64,000 nucleotides of DNA. Origin: Candidatus Iainarchaeum sp. (GTDB lineage: Archaea > Micrarchaeota > Micrarchaeia > Anstonellales > Bilamarchaeaceae). Below, in pieces: positions 51,746 through 59,871 of this stretch (position 1 is the first letter of the stretch; every line of letters begins with the position of its first letter). The notes under the pieces were generated by a model, which saw nothing but the letters and a program-made list of their open reading frames with translations, was not told where the DNA came from and did not search any database. The translations under genes and the position numbers were made by a program. The stretch spans positions 1-64,000 of the forward strand of contig JAQTME010000003.1 in the NCBI GenBank assembly GCA_028714535.1. Direction: 5' to 3'.

Positions 51746-52207
51746 ATGAGGGAACGCACGCTGCTGCTCATCAAGCCGGACGCGCTCCAGCGCGGCCTGG
51801 TCGGAGAGATCCTGGCGAGGTTCGAGAAGAAGGGCTTCAAGATCGTGGGCTTGAAGATGCTGAAGATGGACAAGGCGCTCGCGAAGGAGCACTACGCCCA
51901 TCTCGTGTCCAAGCCGTTCTACCCCGACCTGGAGAAGTTCGTGACCGAGCACCCGCTCGTCGCTGCCGTGGTCGAGGGAAAGGAGGCTGTTGAGGTCGTC
52001 AGGCTCATCGTGGGCCCGACCAACGCGTCGAGGGCCCCCGCAGGCACCATACGCGGCGATTTCTCCAACAGCACCTCGCGCAACGTGATACACGCCTCGG
52101 ATTCCAAGGAGACGGCTGCCAAGGAGATACACCGCTTCTTCAAGCCGCACGAGCTGTTCGACTACAGCGTCAATGTCGAATCGTATCTCTACGCGTCGGA
52201 CGAGTGA
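51746..52207 (+). CDS. ndk: nucleoside diphosphate kinase
   Basis: 153 residues. It starts MRERTLLLIKPDALQRGLVGEIL and the active-site His is His116 in NVIHASDS. All nucleotide-binding segments (GPTNASRAPAGTIRGDF) are present. It exchanges phosphate between NTPs and NDPs. ATG 51746 (5 nt after GTGA) is preferred over ATG 51740, which overlaps the L24e stop. A T-run at 52215-52222 follows. Confidence 0.96.
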   Translation: MRERTLLLIKPDALQRGLVGEILARFEKKGFKIVGLKMLKMDKALAKEHYAHLVSKPFYPDLEKFVTEHPLVAAVVEGKEAVEVVRLIVGPTNASRAPAGTIRGDFSNSTSRNVIHASDSKETAAKEIHRFFKPHELFDYSVNVESYLYASDE

Positions 52208-52231
52208 ATCTTCCCTTTTTTTCATCTTATT

Positions 52232-53527
52232 TTACGGGTAGCACCGGTTGATGGTTCGGGGAAACGGTATCGTGTCGCGGATGTGGTCGAGGTTGAGGAC
52301 CCACTTCACGAAACGTTCGATCCCCAGCCCGAAGCCAGAGTGCGGCACGCTCCCGTACCTCCGCAGGTCCAGATACCATTCGTAATCCTTGATATCAAGC
52401 TTCTGGGCCTTCATCTTCGTGACCAGCTCGTCGTAGTGCCAGATGCGCTCGCTGCCGCCTATTATCTCTCCATGGCCTGCCGGCGCGAGCAGGTCCGCGT
52501 TAAGCACCGTGCCGGGCTTCGCCGGGTCGTCCTTCATGTAGAACGCCTTTATGTCGCTGGGGAAATTGTGTATGAACAGCGGCTTGACGCGGGTTTTAGT
52601 GAGTATGGCCTCCTCGTCCGCGCCGAAGTCCTGGCCGTGCTCCATCTTGCCGCCCAGCTCGTTGACCTTGTCCACAGCCTTCGCGTAGTCCATCCTGTCG
52701 AACGGCAGCGTGACCTTCTTCAGGTCGTTTACGTCGCGCCCGCACGCCTCAAGGAGCTCCGGGTGTTCGCGCACCATCTTGTCGACCGCGTAATGCACCA
52801 TGTTCTCCTGGAGCTCCATGTTCATCTTCTGGTCGTAGAACGCCATCTCCGGCTCCAGGTGCCAATATTCGGCCAGGTGGCGGACGGTCCGTGATTTCTC
52901 GGCGCGGAACGACGGCGCGAGCACGTAGACCTTGCCCAGCGCGAACACGAAGACCTCGGCGTACATCTGGGAGCTCTGCGTGAGGTATGCCTTCTCGCCG
53001 AAATAGTCCATCTCGAAGAGCGTGCTTCCGCCCTCGCAGCCCGACTTGGTTATTATGGGCGGCGCGATTTCGTAGAAACCCTCCTTCTCGTCCAGGTATT
53101 CGCGCAGGTAGTTGTCCAGGAAGTGCCTCGCCTTCATTATCGCCGTCATCTTCTGGGAGCGGAGCCAGAGGTGCCTGACGTCCATGAGGAATTCCTCGCT
53201 CAGGTCCTTGGCGATGGGGAACGGCTCGCCGCGTGAAATCAGCGTGAACCCTGTCGCCTGTATCTCGTATCCGCCCGGGGCGCGGTCGTCCTTTTTCACC
53301 ACCCCTGTGACCGTGAGCGAGCTCTCCACGTACGCGTCGTTGGCGTCCTTCCAGTCCTTTTCCCCGACCTTGTCCTTTTTCACTGCCACCTGCATGATGC
53401 CGCTCGGGTCGCGTATGACCGTGAAGACCATGTTGCCGCTCACGCGCTGCCTGTGCACCCAGCCGCGCAATGCGACTTCCTTGCCTTCCATCTTTTGGAG
53501 GAGAATGGTCCCGATGTTGGTAATCAT
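52232..53527 (-). CDS. asnS: asparaginyl-tRNA synthetase
   Basis: 431 residues. An OB anticodon-binding domain (VALRGWVHRQRVSGNMVFTVIRDPSGIMQVAV) is followed by a class II core with SPTFRAEKS-like APSFRAEKSRTVRHLAEYWHLEPEMAF (motif 2) and SGFGLGIERFVKWVLNLDHIRDTIPFPRT (motif 3), ending NRCYP. Motif 2 with HLAEYWHLEPE is typical of AsnRS rather than AspRS. It charges tRNA-Asn directly, so the amidation pathway need not be the only route. It lies downstream of the asparagine synthetase gene on one mRNA. Confidence 0.9.
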   Translation of the reverse strand: MITNIGTILLQKMEGKEVALRGWVHRQRVSGNMVFTVIRDPSGIMQVAVKKDKVGEKDWKDANDAYVESSLTVTGVVKKDDRAPGGYEIQATGFTLISRGEPFPIAKDLSEEFLMDVRHLWLRSQKMTAIMKARHFLDNYLREYLDEKEGFYEIAPPIITKSGCEGGSTLFEMDYFGEKAYLTQSSQMYAEVFVFALGKVYVLAPSFRAEKSRTVRHLAEYWHLEPEMAFYDQKMNMELQENMVHYAVDKMVREHPELLEACGRDVNDLKKVTLPFDRMDYAKAVDKVNELGGKMEHGQDFGADEEAILTKTRVKPLFIHNFPSDIKAFYMKDDPAKPGTVLNADLLAPAGHGEIIGGSERIWHYDELVTKMKAQKLDIKDYEWYLDLRRYGSVPHSGFGLGIERFVKWVLNLDHIRDTIPFPRTINRCYP

Positions 53528-53591
53528 TGGAAATACACCTGAGGGTAATACTTTGAAAAACAATAAAAAGAGGTTGAAAAAAGGAAAAAGG

Positions 53592-54530
53592 TCAGACAAT
53601 GACCGGCTCGCCGGGCACGCGCGGGAACATCTGGACGTCGCCCACATGCGGGGCGCCGGTGAGGTAGCGCACCAGGCGCTCAACGCCGAAGCCGCCGCCA
53701 GCGGACGGGACTAGCCCTTCCTCCGCCAGCTTCAGGAACGCCTGGACGTAGGGCTTCTCCTGGAGATTGTGCGCCCGGACCTTGCTCATGATTATGCCGA
53801 AGTCCGTTTCGCGCTCGCCTCCTGAAAGCGCCTCGCAGAACCCGCCGTTGTAGATCAGGTCGTAGTTCAGGAACTTGCCCTCGTGCGCAGGGTCGGCCTT
53901 GTCGTAGAATTCCCTCGGGATGGACGTCACCCAGAAAGGCGTCTTCGCCCCTTCGGACAACTTCTGCTCCCACTCCGGGCCGTGCGCTTTTACCAGCTCG
54001 TCCATGTCGTATACCGGGAACGGGCCCTTTATGGGCTTCAGCACCCTGCCGAACAGCTCCAGCTCCTTCGGGCACGTCTCGATGATCTTGTTCACCATGC
54101 TGATTATGAACGCGTCCATCACCCTGAAGATATCTTTCATCTTGGCGCCCCTCACCTCGAAGTCCACCTGGTTGAACTCGAAGAGGTGCTTTCCCGTGGT
54201 CCTCCTCACGGGGTTCTCCAGCCTGATGTTCGGCGAGATGATGAAGAACTTCTCCACCCCGTTCTTTATCAGGATCTGCTTGTGCAGTATCATGGACTGC
54301 ATCAGCATCAGCCTCTGCTCGAGGTAAGTTATGCTCTCGCTCTTGAGCACCGCGCTTCCCGGATCGCCGTCCAGCGTGTCGGTTATGGTAGATAGTATCT
54401 GAGGCAGCCTCTGGTTGAAGCCCCTCTTGTGGAAGAAGCTGGTCGTGTGCTGCAGCACCCCCGAAGTTACCTTCTCATACGCCAATCTCTCTGGTTTGCT
54501 TACCGTTCTCATCTCTACTGCTCCTGCCAT
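53592..54530 (-). CDS. AsnRS-like asparagine synthetase (AS-AR type)
   Basis: 312 residues resembling only the catalytic core of AsnRS/AspRS, with no anticodon-binding OB domain. Motif 2 region: SPNIRLENPVRRTTGKHLFEFNQVDFEV; motif 3: GGGFGVERLVRYLTG. This matches the archaeal asparagine synthetase derived from AsnRS, described in Pyrococcus, which makes asparagine from aspartate with ATP and ammonia. It is followed after 64 nt by asnS, so synthesis and use of asparagine are coupled. Start ATG 54530 with GGTGA upstream; TATA ATAAATAGG at about 54563-54571. Confidence 0.85.
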   Translation of the reverse strand: MAGAVEMRTVSKPERLAYEKVTSGVLQHTTSFFHKRGFNQRLPQILSTITDTLDGDPGSAVLKSESITYLEQRLMLMQSMILHKQILIKNGVEKFFIISPNIRLENPVRRTTGKHLFEFNQVDFEVRGAKMKDIFRVMDAFIISMVNKIIETCPKELELFGRVLKPIKGPFPVYDMDELVKAHGPEWEQKLSEGAKTPFWVTSIPREFYDKADPAHEGKFLNYDLIYNGGFCEALSGGERETDFGIIMSKVRAHNLQEKPYVQAFLKLAEEGLVPSAGGGFGVERLVRYLTGAPHVGDVQMFPRVPGEPVIV

Positions 54531-54628
54531 ATAATATCACCCGCAACAAGTCGCCGGACGCCCTATTTATGCAATTGCCCGTTTTTCTTGGATGGATTAC
54601 AAAAATGTGCCCATTTTTAAGCCTTTTG

Positions 54629-54643
54629 TTGGAAATATTCCAA
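54629..54643. promoter_or_regulatory. perfect 15-bp palindrome at the Lrp/asparagine divergent promoters
   Basis: TTGGAA-ATA-TTCCAA lies between the TATA (CATTTTTAAG, about 54611-54620) and the start of the Lrp gene, over the expected transcription start. A second palindrome, GCAATTGC (54571-54578), abuts the TATA of the divergent asparagine operon. Size and symmetry suit an Lrp/AsnC-type dimer site, suggesting autorepression plus control of the asparagine genes. Confidence 0.55.
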
Positions 54644-54654
54644 TAGGTATCAAA

Positions 54655-55083
54655 ATGGATGAAAAAGACAGCGAGCTGCTTGCAGAACTGATGAAAGACG
54701 GCAAGGCGAAGATAAAGGCGCTGTCCCGCAAGCTCGGGCTTCCCATGAGCACCGTGCACCACCGCATCCTCCGGATGGAGAAGGACGGCATAATAAAGCG
54801 CTATGCGGCGATTCCCGACTACCGCAAGGTGGGCCTCCCGATCGCCGCATACATCTTCATCAACGTGGATTATTCGAAAATCGAGTCGCAGGAAGACGTG
54901 GCCGGGGAGATACGGAAGCTGCCGAACGTCCTGGACGTGTCCATCGTGAGCGGCGAGATAGATATAATAGCGAAAATACGTGCGAAGGACGTGGATGACA
55001 TGGGCGAGGCGGTCCTCAAGAAGCTGCGCACCATAAAGGGCATAGCGAAGACGGTCACAGCAGTGGTCATGAAGGAGATTTAG
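54655..55083 (+). CDS. Lrp/AsnC-family transcription regulator
   Basis: 142 residues: an N-terminal winged helix (DEKDSELLAELMKDGKAKIKALSRKLGLPMSTVHHRILRMEKDGIIKRY) and a C-terminal RAM ligand-binding domain (VGLPIAAYIFINVDY..., SGEIDIIAKIRAKDVDDMGE). ATG 54655 is favoured because it follows the promoter and palindrome; an earlier in-frame ATG (54592) lies upstream of the TATA. It is divergent from the asparagine synthetase/AsnRS operon, an arrangement like bacterial asnC-asnA, so asparagine is a likely effector (inference). Confidence 0.9.
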   Translation: MDEKDSELLAELMKDGKAKIKALSRKLGLPMSTVHHRILRMEKDGIIKRYAAIPDYRKVGLPIAAYIFINVDYSKIESQEDVAGEIRKLPNVLDVSIVSGEIDIIAKIRAKDVDDMGEAVLKKLRTIKGIAKTVTAVVMKEI

Positions 55084-55139
55084 CTCGCGCTAATCAGATT
55101 GAAAAATGAGAAAAAAAGGCTAAAGGAAAATAAAGAGAT

Positions 55140-56411
55140 TCACGCCGCTTTCGGCGTGACCTTCAGGACTACGCCGGCAGCGACCGTCTGGCCCATGTCA
55201 CGCAACGCAAAGCGTCCCAGGGGCGGGAAGTCCGCGAACTTCTCTATGACCACCGGCTTCAGCGGCTGTATCCTCACCACTGCAACGTCGCCGGTCTTGA
55301 TGAAGTCCGGCTTCGCCTGCGCCGTCTGTCCCGTTTTCGGGTCCTTCTTCTCGAGGATTTCGACGACCTTGCCTGCGAACTGCACGGTGTGGATGTGGAA
55401 CACCGGAGTGTAGCCGATCGATATCGCGGTCGGGTGGTTGAGCACCACAATCTGCGCGGTGAAGTCGGCTGCCACGGTCGGCGGCGAGGACACCGGGCCG
55501 ATCACGTCGCCCCTCTTTATGTCCTTCTTATCCACGTTCTTCAGGTTGAATCCGACGTTGTCGCCGGGTTGCGCCTCTGCCAGCTCCTGGTGGTGCATCT
55601 CTATCTTCTTGATTTCGCCCTTCACGCCCGAAGGCATGACGATGACCGCATCGCCCGGCTTCATCCTGCCCGTCTCCACCCTGCCGACCGGCACTGTGCC
55701 GTGGCCTGTGATTGTGAAGACGTCCTGGATGGGCAGCCTGAGCGGCTTGTCCAGCGGCTTCGGCGGCACCTTGAAGGTGTCTATGACCTCGATCATCGTC
55801 GGGCCGGTGTACCACGGCATGTTGGTCGACTTCTTCGTGAGGTTGTCGCCCACGTAGCCGGAGCACGGTATGAACTTTATGTCTGCCACCTTGTACCCGA
55901 TGCCTGTGAGGAGCTTCTCGACCTCGGCCTTGACCTTGTTGTATTCCTCCTGCTTGTAGCCTACGGCGTCCATCTTGTTCATGTTGATGGCTATCTGGTT
56001 GATGCCGAGGACCTTCGCGAGGAACGCGTGCTCCTTGGTCTGGGGCTGGATGCCGTCCTTGACAGAGACCTGCAGCACGGCAGCGTCAGCCTGGCTCGCA
56101 CCGGTGATCATGTTCTTGACGAAGTCGCGGTGCCCCGGCGCGTCGATTATCGTGCAGTAGTATTTCGGCGTCTCGAATTCCCTGTGCGAGATGTCGATGG
56201 TGACTCCGCGTTCGCGCTCCTCCTTGAGCGCGTCCATGACGAACGCGAACTCGAACGTCGCCTTGCCGACCTTCGCCGCCTCGTCCTTCAGCTTGTTCAG
56301 CGTCTGCTCGGAGATGGCTCCGGTCTCGTAGAGAATCCTTCCCACCGTGGTCGACTTACCAGAGTCGACGTGCCCTATGAACACTAGGTTCAGGTGCTCT
56401 TTCTTTGCCAT
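55140..56411 (-). CDS. tuf: translation elongation factor EF-1 alpha
   Basis: 423 residues. P-loop GHVDSGKS (13-20), switch region [36 protein letters not shown], and domains II/III with [28 protein letters not shown]. It is full length. It delivers aminoacyl-tRNA to the ribosome. AAAGGAGG lies just before ATG 56411. It is separated here from rps12, rps7 and rps10, which often flank it. Confidence 0.98.
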   Translation of the reverse strand: MAKKEHLNLVFIGHVDSGKSTTVGRILYETGAISEQTLNKLKDEAAKVGKATFEFAFVMDALKEERERGVTIDISHREFETPKYYCTIIDAPGHRDFVKNMITGASQADAAVLQVSVKDGIQPQTKEHAFLAKVLGINQIAINMNKMDAVGYKQEEYNKVKAEVEKLLTGIGYKVADIKFIPCSGYVGDNLTKKSTNMPWYTGPTMIEVIDTFKVPPKPLDKPLRLPIQDVFTITGHGTVPVGRVETGRMKPGDAVIVMPSGVKGEIKKIEMHHQELAEAQPGDNVGFNLKNVDKKDIKRGDVIGPVSSPPTVAADFTAQIVVLNHPTAISIGYTPVFHIHTVQFAGKVVEILEKKDPKTGQTAQAKPDFIKTGDVAVVRIQPLKPVVIEKFADFPPLGRFALRDMGQTVAAGVVLKVTPKAA

Positions 56412-56483
56412 ATTCAAAACCTCCTTTATTCAAACTGACTAATCCAACCTTTAAGAAAAAGGTAGAATTGAGTTAGGTGCGAG

Positions 56484-56602
56484 ATATTTTTAAAGGTTTC
56501 AGTCCGGCTGCAAGAAGGATGAGGTGGACGGTACACCAGAAGGCTCCGTCCCGCCTCTCACCATTTCCGCCCCGTTTCCGGAGCGGGAAAGTCTTTTTCC
56601 AC
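56484..56602 (+). ncRNA. candidate small structured RNA with own promoter and terminator
   Basis: The gap 56412-56726 is over 300 nt and has no convincing protein. ATATTTTTAAAG (56484-56495) is a strong TATA predicting a start near 56516. An 11-bp stem follows (56521-56531 with 56546-56557, one bulge, 14-nt loop), then an imperfect TTTCC/GGAAA hairpin (56564-56590) followed by TCTTTTT (about 56592-56598), which would terminate. No clear C/D boxes or ACA box were found. A further TATA-like CCTTTTATAGC near 56608-56618 is unexplained. Confidence 0.4.
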
Positions 56603-56726
56603 GAAAACCTTTTATAGCTGTATTTTCTTCCCTGAGTTCCTGGAACACAAAATTTTATTTTTTAACAACCCGTTTGCCAGCACACGAGGCGATACCTAAT
56701 TTAAATCTTGCCCAAGCATACCCCTC

Positions 56727-57932
56727 ATGGCCAAGGAAAAGCAATATCGTTTCAAGTCAGATGAAGGCATGAACGCGACGCTCCTCATAGGCGTCCTTCT
56801 CATCGCAGTACTTCTCGTGGGCGGCGGGCTCCTATACATAATAACACAGAAGAAAGGCGCCGAGCCCGTGGTTCCGGTGCTGCCCAACCTCACCAACCAG
56901 ACGCAGCCCAACCTGACCAATCAGACGCCTGTCGTGCCGTGCGATGCCGCCTGCGCATACCGGAACGCGGTGGCGTCAAGGAACCCGGCCTTCTGCGCGA
57001 ACCTCTCAGCGCAGTTCGTCCAGCCGTGCTACGAGGCCCTGTCCAATGTTTCGCTCGAGGCGTGCAAGGCAGTGGCCGATGCGGCGAAAAAGCAGTCCTG
57101 CGTGACCGCATCCGCCATGGCCAACATCTCCATCTGCGACCTGGCTGGTAACAGGAGCGCCTGCCGCCATGCCGTGGACCCGTGCGCTGACGCTTCTGAC
57201 AAGGTCTTGTGCAACGCGCTCGCGAAGAGCGACCCGTCGCTGTGCAGATCAGATACCTGGTGCCTCTTCAATTACAGCGCCGCGAAAACGAACAGCTCGG
57301 CCTGCTCGCTCATCCAGAACCCCGTGGTCTCCGCCGCATGCGTGTCGGCAATAAAGCGCCAGGACAAATGCAGCGACTTCCCGCTCCAGTCGCAGAAGGA
57401 CTACTGCTACCAGCTTTACGCCATGTACACTGACGATTACCTGGTCTGCACCCAGATATACCCGGACAGCTCCTACGGCCTTGACTGCCTCTCGCGGTTC
57501 GCTGCCAAGATGCACAACTACTCCATATGCAAGCAGGACGCCCTGAGCCTCAACACCCTGTGGGCCTGCTACACCAACTATTCGCTCCTCAGCGGCGACC
57601 TGTCCGGCTGCTACCAGATAGACAAGCTGGCCACCACGAGCCTGTTCCACTGCGCTTTCGAGTACGCCAAGAAGTTCGGCGACCCGACTGCATGCGAGCT
57701 CATAACAGAGACACTGACCATGCGCTCGACCTGCTACCAGGGAACGATGATATACTCAAACAGCAACCTGAAATGGCAGAACTGCGCAGGCATAACCAAT
57801 TTCGAGTGGAAGAACAAGTGCTACACCGAATCGGCAAAGCTGTACAACGACCCGTCGCTGTGCGACTATGCGACCGAGGAGTTCGCCAGGCAGAGCTGCC
57901 GCAGCTCATATGCGGCCAACAAGACCGGCTGA
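56727..57932 (+). CDS. membrane-anchored Cys-rich repeat surface protein
   Basis: 401 residues. A short charged N-terminus is followed by one TM helix (about 19-41), then a Pro/Asn/Thr linker with NLTNQT sequons and about 330 exported residues with more than 30 Cys. These are spaced in repeats of the type C-x(5-8)-DPxxC...C (for example AFCANLSAQFVQPCYEAL, SKDPSLC-like segments). It looks like a disulfide-braced helical repeat rod. Such proteins are common in DPANN-type genomes, function unknown. Leaderless (TAATTTAAATC about 27 nt upstream). Confidence 0.7.
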   Translation: MAKEKQYRFKSDEGMNATLLIGVLLIAVLLVGGGLLYIITQKKGAEPVVPVLPNLTNQTQPNLTNQTPVVPCDAACAYRNAVASRNPAFCANLSAQFVQPCYEALSNVSLEACKAVADAAKKQSCVTASAMANISICDLAGNRSACRHAVDPCADASDKVLCNALAKSDPSLCRSDTWCLFNYSAAKTNSSACSLIQNPVVSAACVSAIKRQDKCSDFPLQSQKDYCYQLYAMYTDDYLVCTQIYPDSSYGLDCLSRFAAKMHNYSICKQDALSLNTLWACYTNYSLLSGDLSGCYQIDKLATTSLFHCAFEYAKKFGDPTACELITETLTMRSTCYQGTMIYSNSNLKWQNCAGITNFEWKNKCYTESAKLYNDPSLCDYATEEFARQSCRSSYAANKTG

Positions 57933-57961
57933 TAAAAAAGCGATAAAAAATAAGGGAAAGC

Positions 57962-58666
57962 CTACTCTTTCTTCTCTTCTGCAGGCGCAGCCTCGGCCGG
58001 CGCCTCTGGCGCCGCCTCAGGGGCAGCCTGCGCAGCCTCTGGGACGGCAGCCTTCGGCTCGCTGACGGCAAGCTGCTCGAAGTAGCCTATGTCGTAGGTG
58101 AACTCGTCGTAGGACTTTATCTTGCCCTGGGCGAGCATCATCTCCCTGGCCAGGATGTAGAATATGAGCGCCAGCGAGCGCTTGCCCTTGTTGTTTATGG
58201 GCACCACCAGGTCGATGAACTTGGTTTCGTTGTCCGTGTCGCAGAGCGATATGACCGGCACGCCGTTCTTCGCGCTCTCGTTTATGGCCTCGCGCTCGCC
58301 CTTAGGGTCGCACACGAGTATTATCTTCGGCTCCAGGAAGCCCTTGCAGGTCATGTTGGTCATGGTTCCCGGCACGAACCTGCCCTTTATCAGGTTCACG
58401 CCCGTGAGGGCGGCGAACTTGTTGGCAGGGTTGCTTGAATAGACGCGCGATGCGACTATGGTGACCTCTTCCGGCCTGTATTTCGCCAGCAGCTTGGCCG
58501 CGGCCATGAGCCTCTCCGCGCTCTTGCGCAAATCAAGGATATACAGCCCGTCATCGCGCCTCTTGAAGATGAATCCGCGCATGTCGCTGGTCCTTATCTT
58601 GGTGCCTATGTGGACACCGGCTTCCAAAAATACCTCCTGTTTCAGGGGCAGTCCGCTTTTTTCCAT
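57962..58666 (-). CDS. rps2: 30S ribosomal protein S2
   Basis: 234 residues. The S2 core (FLEAGVHIGTKIRTSDMRGFIFKRRDDGLYILDLRKSAERL, FLEPKIILVCDPKGEREAINESAKNGVPVISLCDTDNE) is complete. The last 35 or so residues are an Ala/Pro/Glu-rich tail ending in KKE, an addition to the usual archaeal S2. The ribosome-binding sequence AGGAGG lies just upstream of the ATG. It is not next to the L13-S9-RpoN genes with which it often groups. Confidence 0.95.
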   Translation of the reverse strand: MEKSGLPLKQEVFLEAGVHIGTKIRTSDMRGFIFKRRDDGLYILDLRKSAERLMAAAKLLAKYRPEEVTIVASRVYSSNPANKFAALTGVNLIKGRFVPGTMTNMTCKGFLEPKIILVCDPKGEREAINESAKNGVPVISLCDTDNETKFIDLVVPINNKGKRSLALIFYILAREMMLAQGKIKSYDEFTYDIGYFEQLAVSEPKAAVPEAAQAAPEAAPEAPAEAAPAEEKKE

Positions 58667-58710
58667 TTTCTCAATCCTCCTGTTTATTTCCCTTCCTTAG
58701 AAGGAAAAAA

Positions 58711-58876
58711 TGGGGTCGCTGAGATTTATTCTTCCCGACCGCAGGTGTTAGTAGTCGAAAAGTTGAATTTCTGGCGCTTTTAAATAAAGAGCCCGTTTTT
58801 GGGCGCTTTTTACAAAAAGCGCACTCAGATAACAAGCACCCCAAGCTTGCAGGATACCAGGTTACCTCACGACCCC
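58711..58876 (-). tRNA. tRNA-Pro (anticodon GGG) with about 93-nt interruption in the T loop
   Basis: Minus strand. The acceptor 5' strand is GGGGTCG, with T8, D arm AGG/CCT with G18G19, anticodon arm CAAGC/GCTTG around TTGGGGT (anticodon GGG), A15-U48, and T-stem 5' strand CTGAG. The 3' partner strands CTCAG and CGACCCC plus discriminator A73 appear only at 58725-58711, after about 93 extra nt that begin with a hairpin GCGCTTTTT/AAAAAGCGC. Joining TGC to AAAT gives a 7-nt T loop TGCAAAT. I could not identify a bulge-helix-bulge splice motif, so a disrupted pseudogene remains possible. A TATA lies about 35 nt upstream. Confidence 0.7.
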
Positions 58877-58932
58877 GTGTGCATGTTATGAGGTTAGGAA
58901 GGGTTTTTAAAATCCGAACGTGCGCCTACTTT

Positions 58933-59745
58933 GTGCTCGATTCACTATTCATCGTCCAGTTGCTGATATCTATAGGGGCGGTCCTCTGCCTCTCCCTGAT
59001 CACAGAGCGGGCTGGCCCGAAGCTGGCCGGGCTCATCTCGGGGCTCCCCATCGGCACCGCCATAATCTTCTTTTTCATCGGCCTGCAGGACGGGGCGGCG
59101 TTCGCCTCGGACGCAGTCATCTACAATCTGGCCGGGCTCGCCGCGATGCAGTTCATGCTATTCGTCTATTACCGGGCGAGCATGGCGTTCGGCAAGTCCC
59201 TTCTTGCGCCAGCCGTCCTCTCTGTCATAGGCTACCTCCTGGCCGTACTCCTGCTCCAGGCCTTCGCGCTCGACCGGCTGGAAGCGGTGCTTGTGGCATT
59301 GTTGTCGATATTCCTTTTCACATACCTTTTCCGTGAGATAAGGGACAGCGGGATAGGCGAGCAGGTGCGGGTTCGCCCGGCCGTCCTCCTCGGCCGTGCG
59401 GTGATCGCTGCGGCCATCATCCTTGCGGTGACCGGCACCGCGGCGCTGGTCGGGCCGAAATGGTCAGGGCTCTTCTCCGCCTTCCCGACAAACGTCTTCC
59501 CGCTCATACTGATAATCCACCATGCATACGGAGTGAAGCCGGTGCACACGATAATCCGCAATTTCCCGACCGGCCTGGCCGCGACGCTCGCTTACTCGCT
59601 GACGGTCTCTTTAGCCTATCAGCCATACGGGGTATACTGGGGGACCGTTACTGCATACGCCGCCGCTTTCCTGGTCTGCGTTCTGATATACCTCCTGCAG
59701 AAAAGGAAGGATTCATCGCCGAACCTACCGGCCGATTCCTCGTAA
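58933..59745 (+). CDS. polytopic membrane protein with internal duplication, unknown
   Basis: 270 residues, about eight to nine TM helices. Two halves each carry a similar motif: ERAGPKLAGLISGLPIG (near residue 26) and LVGPKWSGLFSAFPTN (near residue 175), pointing to an inverted or tandem repeat fold typical of transporters. I do not know the substrate. GTG 58933 is chosen because TTTTTAAAATCC (58903-58914) lies about 26 nt upstream; ATG codons further 5' precede that promoter. The same AT-rich element serves tRNA-Pro on the other strand. Confidence 0.6.
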   Translation: MLDSLFIVQLLISIGAVLCLSLITERAGPKLAGLISGLPIGTAIIFFFIGLQDGAAFASDAVIYNLAGLAAMQFMLFVYYRASMAFGKSLLAPAVLSVIGYLLAVLLLQAFALDRLEAVLVALLSIFLFTYLFREIRDSGIGEQVRVRPAVLLGRAVIAAAIILAVTGTAALVGPKWSGLFSAFPTNVFPLILIIHHAYGVKPVHTIIRNFPTGLAATLAYSLTVSLAYQPYGVYWGTVTAYAAAFLVCVLIYLLQKRKDSSPNLPADSS

Positions 59746-59802
59746 GCGCCGGTCTTGACGCCATGCAAAGCTATATATATGAGAAAATGCATAAAATAGA
59801 TT

Positions 59803-59853
59803 GCAAAATTGTGATAAAACACAAAAAGAGAGGCAAAATGGCGCAATTTTGTG
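59803..59853. promoter_or_regulatory. paired operator-like repeats before second Lrp gene
   Basis: GCAAAATTGTG (59803-59813) and GCAATTTTGTG (59843-59853) differ at only two central positions and each contains a CAAxxTTG half-symmetric core. They lie between a TATA (CTATATATATG, 59771-59781) and ATG 59872. The 40-bp spacing is about four helical turns, as for cooperative Lrp binding. Confidence 0.4.
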
Positions 59854-59871
59854 CCAAAGAGGTGGCGCGGG

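Noticed and set aside
54592..54654. Longer N-terminus for the Lrp regulator starting at ATG 54592
   Set aside because: It would place the start codon upstream of the TATA box and read through the palindrome; the Lrp fold starts at DEKDSELL.
56484..56602. C/D or H/ACA guide RNA
   Set aside because: No convincing C/C' and D/D' boxes and no ACA at the right distance from the hairpin, so it is reported only as an unclassified candidate.
56524..56772. 82-codon frame upstream of the Cys-rich surface protein
   Set aside because: No ribosome-binding site, poor composition, and it overlaps the hairpin RNA candidate and the next gene's promoter.
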